This document shows, in pieces, positions 60,301 to 64,000 of a stretch of 64,000 nucleotides of DNA; position 1 is the stretch's first letter; each line of letters begins with the position of its first letter. Both the position numbers and the translations under genes were made by a program. Source of the DNA: Pseudomonas sp. B21-023 (GTDB lineage: Bacteria > Pseudomonadota > Gammaproteobacteria > Pseudomonadales > Pseudomonadaceae); assembly GCF_024749165.1 (NCBI RefSeq), contig NZ_CP087190.1:4623501-4687500 (forward strand). Direction: 5' to 3'. The notes below the pieces were generated by a model. That model did no database searches, was not told the origin of the DNA, and worked only from the letters and a program-made list of their open reading frames with translations.

Positions 60301-60343
60301 CGTGGGAGCGGCGGTGCGCCGATGCGATTTGTCCCGAGATAGG
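60301..60343. repeat. REP-like element after pitA
   Basis: CGTGGGAGCGGCGGTGCGCC then GATGCGATTTGTCCCGAGATAGG, a diverged single REP of the GGTGCGCCGATGCGA subtype also seen in the palindrome at 47976-48023. Confidence 0.6.
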
Positions 60344-60354
60344 CCCATTGAGGT

Positions 60355-61830
60355 TTAACGTTTCTTCCCACCCAACAGCGACCCCATCAACCCACGCACC
60401 AACTGGCGCCCCAGCTGATTGGCCGCCTGGCGCACCGCCGACTTGATCGCCTGCCCCGCCGCGCTCTGCAAGAACTCGCCGGCCTTGTCGGCGAAGCTGT
60501 CTTCCTCGGCCTTGGCCTGGGGTACCGGCTCCACAGGCTCACCCTTGCGCTGCGTGAGCATTTCATAGGCCGACTCACGATCGATCGGTTTGTCATAATG
60601 CCCTGACAACGGTGACGCCGCGATCAGCGCACTGCGCTCAGCCGCGCTCAAGGGTCCGATCCGCGACTGTGGCGGCGCGATCAACACCCGCTGAACCATG
60701 GCTGGCGTGCCCTTCTCCTCCAGGGTGCCAACCAAGGCTTCGCCGATACCGAGCTCAGTGAGCACCGCCAGGCTGTCGAACGCCGGGTTCGGCCGGAAAC
60801 CATCAGCCACTGCACGCAATGATTTCTGCTCCTTGGCGGTGAAGGCGCGCAGGCCATGCTGGATACGCAACCCCAACTGAGCCAACACCGCATCCGGCAG
60901 ATCTCCCGGCGACTGGGTGACGAAGTACACCCCCACGCCCTTGGAGCGGATCAGCCGCACCACCTGCTCCAGGCGGTCCTGCAACGCTTTGGGCGTACCA
61001 TTGAACAGCAGATGCGCCTCATCGAAGAACAGCGCGAGCACGGGCTTGTCGGCATCGCCGCGCTCCGGCAATTGCTCGAACAGTTCAGCCAGCAACCACA
61101 ACAGGAACGTCGCATAGACCTTGGGAGCGTCATGCACCAGGCGGCTGGCATCGAGCAGGTGGATGCGGCCGCGCCCGTCGCCCTCCGGGCGCAGCAGATC
61201 TTCGAGCTGCAGCGCCGGTTCGCCGAACAATGCCTCGGCCCCTTGTTGTTCCAGCGTCGCCAACCGGCGCAAGAGCGCCTGCGTGGAAGCGCTGGTCATC
61301 AACGCGCTGTCCTCGCCCAGCAATTGCGGGTTGTCCTTGAGGTGCGCGAGCAGGGCCTTGAGGTCCTTCAGGTCGAGCAGCAGCAAGCCCTCCCGGTCGG
61401 CCACCTTGAACGCCGCATACAAGGCAGCCTGCTGGCTGTCGGTGAGCTCCAGCAGGTTGCCCAGCAACAGCGGCCCCATTTCACTCATCGTGGTGCGCAG
61501 GGGGTGCCCCGATTGCCCCGCGACATCCCACAGGCTTACCGGGTAGCCCCGGGGCGTGTGATTCAGCCACGGCATGCCGGCGATCCGCTCGGCGACCTTG
61601 CCCTGCGGCGCGCCCGCCGCTCCGAGGCCACACAGGTCGCCCTTGACATCCGCGGCGAATACCGCCACCCCGGCGTCACTGAACAGCTCGGCGAGGTGCT
61701 GCAGGGTCACCGTCTTGCCGGTGCCCGTGGCTCCGGCCACCAGGCCATGCCGGTTGGCCAGGCGCATGGCCTGGGATACCGGCTGACCATCCGGCCCCGC
61801 CCCTACAACCATTCGTAAGGAATCTGACAT
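60355..61830 (-). CDS. HerA-like ATPase of the DUF853 (YjgR) family
   Basis: A 491-residue cytoplasmic P-loop ATPase. Walker A GATGTGKT is at residues 33-40, Walker B is in PVLALFFDEAHLLFNGTP, and the arginine-finger region includes RLIRSKGVGVYFVTQSPGDLPDAVLAQLGLRIQHGLRAFTAKEQK, highly characteristic of DUF853. The C-terminal 90 residues are basic and low-complexity and may bind nucleic acid. HerA/FtsK-type ATPases translocate DNA or remodel nucleoprotein; the role of YjgR itself is unknown. No NurA-like nuclease is adjacent. Confidence 0.9.
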   Translation of the reverse strand: MSDSLRMVVGAGPDGQPVSQAMRLANRHGLVAGATGTGKTVTLQHLAELFSDAGVAVFAADVKGDLCGLGAAGAPQGKVAERIAGMPWLNHTPRGYPVSLWDVAGQSGHPLRTTMSEMGPLLLGNLLELTDSQQAALYAAFKVADREGLLLLDLKDLKALLAHLKDNPQLLGEDSALMTSASTQALLRRLATLEQQGAEALFGEPALQLEDLLRPEGDGRGRIHLLDASRLVHDAPKVYATFLLWLLAELFEQLPERGDADKPVLALFFDEAHLLFNGTPKALQDRLEQVVRLIRSKGVGVYFVTQSPGDLPDAVLAQLGLRIQHGLRAFTAKEQKSLRAVADGFRPNPAFDSLAVLTELGIGEALVGTLEEKGTPAMVQRVLIAPPQSRIGPLSAAERSALIAASPLSGHYDKPIDRESAYEMLTQRKGEPVEPVPQAKAEEDSFADKAGEFLQSAAGQAIKSAVRQAANQLGRQLVRGLMGSLLGGKKR

Positions 61831-62001
61831 CTTCTTTCATCCCCTGCTCAAGTTCTGCCGCGTGACAGCCGATATTTCAAAATGATTCTTACCAGAAAGA
61901 CAGTAACAACCCGAAAAGGACCCACGGGACTTGTTGCACTGTTTTCCAGCCGTGCTTTGTGCGAACGACCCGATAAAAACCTTAGCGGACACGATCACGT
62001 T

Positions 62002-63876
62002 ATGAACAAAAGCCTTCGTTTCAGCCACAAGATTCTTCTGGCGGCATCACTGATCGTGATACTCGCCTTCAGCCTGTTCACCCTGTACAACGACTATCTC
62101 CAGCGTAACGCCATTCGCGAAGACCTGGAGAACTACCTGGCCGAGATGGGCGAGTCTACCTCCACCAACATCCGCAACCTGTTCGAAGGGCGCATCAAAC
62201 TGGTCGACAACGTCGCCCAGAACCTCGCCCAGTTCCCACAGAACACCGGCACCCTGCTGGGCCAGAATGCGCTCACCTCGAGCTTCCTGACCATCTACCT
62301 GGGCCAGCCCGACGGCACCTTCACCGTGCGCCCCGACACCAAGATGCCCGACGGCTACGATCCGCGCGTGCGCCCGTGGTACAAGGACGGCCTGAACGCC
62401 AGCGGCCCGATCCTCACCGAGCCCTACATCGACATGGCCACCAACAAGATGGTCATCTCGATCATCAGCACCGCGTCGCGCTCGGTTGGCGTGGTCGGCG
62501 GCGACCTGGCCCTCGACGGCCTGGTGGAGATCATCAACTCGCTGAACTTCGGCGGCATGGGCTATGCCTTCCTGGTCAACGACCAGGGCAAGATCCTGGT
62601 GCACCCGGACAAGAACCTGGTGATGAAATCGCTGACAGACCTGTTCCCGCAGAACACCCCTCGCCTGTCCCGCGACCTGACCGAAGTCACCCTCAATGGC
62701 GAAACCCGCCTGCTGACCTTCACCCCGGTCAAAGGCCTGCCATCGGCCAACTGGTACATCGGCCTGTCGGTGGACAAGGACAAGGCATTTTCGATGCTCA
62801 GCACCTTCCGCACCTCGGCAGTGATTGCCACAGTGGTGGCGGTGGTGATCATCATCGCCCTGCTCGGGCTGTTGATCCGCGTGCTGATGCAGCCACTGCA
62901 CACCATGACCCGCGCCATGTCGAACATCGCCGAAGGCGAAGGCGACCTGACCCGCCGCCTGGAAATTCACAACCACGACGAATTCGGCATTCTCGGCACC
63001 GCTTTCAACCGCTTCGTCGAACGCATCCACGGTTCGATCCGCGAGGTGTCATCGGCCACCGAGCAGGTCAACGAAGTGGCGCTGCGCGTGATCAGCGCCT
63101 CGAACTCGTCGATGGCCAACTCCGACGAGCAGTCCAATCGCACCAACAGCGTCGCCGCCGCCATCAACCAGCTCGGTGCCGCCGCCCAGGAGATCGCCGG
63201 CAATGCCGCCCAGGCCTCGCAGCATGCCAGCTCCGCGCGGCTGCTGGCCGAGGAAGGCCAGCAGGTGGTGCAGCGCAACATCGATGCGATGAACCGCCTT
63301 TCGGACCTGATCGTCACCTCCAGCGAGCATATCGAGACGCTGAACAACAAGACCGTGAACATCGGCCAGATCCTCGAGGTGATCACCAGCATTTCCCAGC
63401 AGACCAACCTGCTCGCCCTCAACGCCGCCATCGAGGCTGCACGCGCCGGTGAGGCCGGGCGCGGCTTCGCCGTGGTCGCCGACGAGGTACGCAATCTGGC
63501 GCACCGCACCCAGGAGTCGGCGCAACAGGTGCAGACCATGATCGAAGAGCTGCAGGTTGGCGCTCGCGAGTCGGTCGACACCATGGGCCAGAGCCAGCGT
63601 CACAGCCAGGACAGCATGGACATCGCCAACCAGGCCGGCGAGCGCCTGGGCAGCGTCACCCAGCGTATCGGCGAGATCGACGGCATGAACCAGTCGGTGG
63701 CCACCGCCACCGAAGAGCAGACCGCCGTGGTCGACTCGATCAACATGGACATCAACGAGATCAACATGCTCAACCAGGAAGGCGTCGAGAACCTGCAGGC
63801 CACCCTGCGCGCCTGTTCGGACCTGGAACAGCAGGCCGGTCGCCTCAAGCACTTGGTCGGCAGCTTCCGCATCTGA
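62002..63876 (+). CDS. mcpG: Methyl-accepting chemotaxis protein with dCACHE sensor (McpG-like)
   Basis: A 624-residue chemoreceptor. TM1 is about residues 11-28. The periplasmic double CACHE domain carries the amino-acid-binding motif YDPRVRPWY (Tyr119, Arg124, Trp126, Tyr127) and Asp168 in VVGGDLALDG. TM2 is at about 276-300, followed by HAMP and a signalling domain with the hairpin tip EVITSISQQTNLLALNAAIEAARAGEAGRGFAVVADEVRNLA. In P. putida KT2440 the receptor next to pitA is McpG (PP_1371, from memory), which senses gamma-aminobutyrate; the position and motif fit. The ATG at 62002 gives a normal TM1; the longer upstream frame is not needed. Confidence 0.85.
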   Translation: MNKSLRFSHKILLAASLIVILAFSLFTLYNDYLQRNAIREDLENYLAEMGESTSTNIRNLFEGRIKLVDNVAQNLAQFPQNTGTLLGQNALTSSFLTIYLGQPDGTFTVRPDTKMPDGYDPRVRPWYKDGLNASGPILTEPYIDMATNKMVISIISTASRSVGVVGGDLALDGLVEIINSLNFGGMGYAFLVNDQGKILVHPDKNLVMKSLTDLFPQNTPRLSRDLTEVTLNGETRLLTFTPVKGLPSANWYIGLSVDKDKAFSMLSTFRTSAVIATVVAVVIIIALLGLLIRVLMQPLHTMTRAMSNIAEGEGDLTRRLEIHNHDEFGILGTAFNRFVERIHGSIREVSSATEQVNEVALRVISASNSSMANSDEQSNRTNSVAAAINQLGAAAQEIAGNAAQASQHASSARLLAEEGQQVVQRNIDAMNRLSDLIVTSSEHIETLNNKTVNIGQILEVITSISQQTNLLALNAAIEAARAGEAGRGFAVVADEVRNLAHRTQESAQQVQTMIEELQVGARESVDTMGQSQRHSQDSMDIANQAGERLGSVTQRIGEIDGMNQSVATATEEQTAVVDSINMDINEINMLNQEGVENLQATLRACSDLEQQAGRLKHLVGSFRI

Positions 63877-63882
63877 CCCTGC

Positions 63883-63913
63883 GCCCGCTCCCACTTTTGC
63901 AGTGGGAGCGGGC
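63883..63913 (+). terminator. REP-like hairpin after the chemoreceptor gene
   Basis: GCCCGCTCCCACT and AGTGGGAGCGGGC form a 13-bp perfect stem with loop TTTGC, 6 bp after the stop codon. There is no U-tract, so it is a REP-type structure that may protect the message end. Confidence 0.7.
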
Positions 63914-64000
63914 CGCGCCAAACCTCGATCGAACAAACTATCCTTCAAGTAGGTCAACCCTAAGGCGCGTCATCGTCGGCCCAGTGCCGCCTGGTGACAC

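Noticed and set aside
63960..64000. Possible last codons of a minus-strand gene ending RHWADDDAP
   Set aside because: The reverse frame ends with a TAG and reads like a protein C-terminus, but about 12 residues are too few to support a gene call.

Overview
The window is high-GC DNA from a fluorescent Pseudomonas, most probably of the Pseudomonas putida group. The evidence is the ttgR-ttgABC efflux locus with its recognisable operator, a pca (beta-ketoadipate) cluster with PcaR-type operators, mifSR next to a KgtP-type transporter and bglX, a McpG-like chemoreceptor next to pitA, and many P. putida-style REP/REPIN palindromes. From memory, the gene order largely follows the P. putida KT2440 region around PP_1371-PP_1403, read in the opposite direction; this is recollection, not a search. 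No rRNA, tRNA, CRISPR array or prophage was seen.

Layout. Bases 1-13,500 hold the end of a SulP transporter gene and two cell-surface-signalling iron systems. System 1 (minus strand) is ECF sigma, FecR-type anti-sigma, TonB siderophore receptor and a secreted enterochelin-esterase-like protein. System 2 (plus strand) looks like hxuI-hxuR-hxuA for haem uptake, with a 154-bp MITE-like insertion between hxuR and hxuA. Between them lie glpQ and a SIR2-like DUF4917 gene. Bases 13,500-16,000 hold a large inverted repeat, a SAM methyltransferase and a TPM-domain membrane protein. Bases 16,100-23,200 hold bglX and the mifS-mifR-kgtP locus, with a sigma-54 promoter and two tandem inverted-repeat sites that look like MifR enhancers.

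Bases 23,200-26,500 are the most accessory part: a complete IS3-family element with a 3-bp target duplication and an A6G frameshift signal, a Fic protein behind a near-perfect palindrome, and a secreted protein made almost entirely of a 13-residue repeat. Bases 26,600-35,400 are mixed metabolic and regulatory genes: flavin reductase, an ABM protein divergent from an AraC regulator, an AruI/acetolactate-synthase-like ThDP enzyme divergent from a LysR regulator, an NmrA-like reductase, a variant MBL protein, another LysR regulator, and an oxaloacetate decarboxylase-like protein. Bases 35,700-44,100 carry a DHA2 drug exporter, ttgR and ttgABC.

Bases 44,300-57,700 centre on aromatic catabolism. 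They hold a BenF-like porin, regulators, and the complete lower beta-ketoadipate branch pcaR-pcaK-pcaIJF-pcaT-pcaBDC, all on the minus strand; pcaHG is not in the window. Copies of a 15-bp PcaR-type site lie upstream of pcaI, pcaK and pcaR. The region from pcaR to 58,267 has no convincing protein gene but shows a promoter/hairpin/terminator arrangement that could encode a small RNA. The window ends with a small conserved-looking protein, pitA, a HerA-like ATPase (DUF853) and a dCACHE chemoreceptor resembling the GABA receptor McpG.

Use in the cell: aromatic acids would be sensed through PcaR, taken up by the porin and PcaK, and converted to succinyl-CoA and acetyl-CoA. PcaT and KgtP-type transporters bring in dicarboxylates, TtgABC exports toxic aromatics and drugs, and the two ECF systems scavenge iron and haem.
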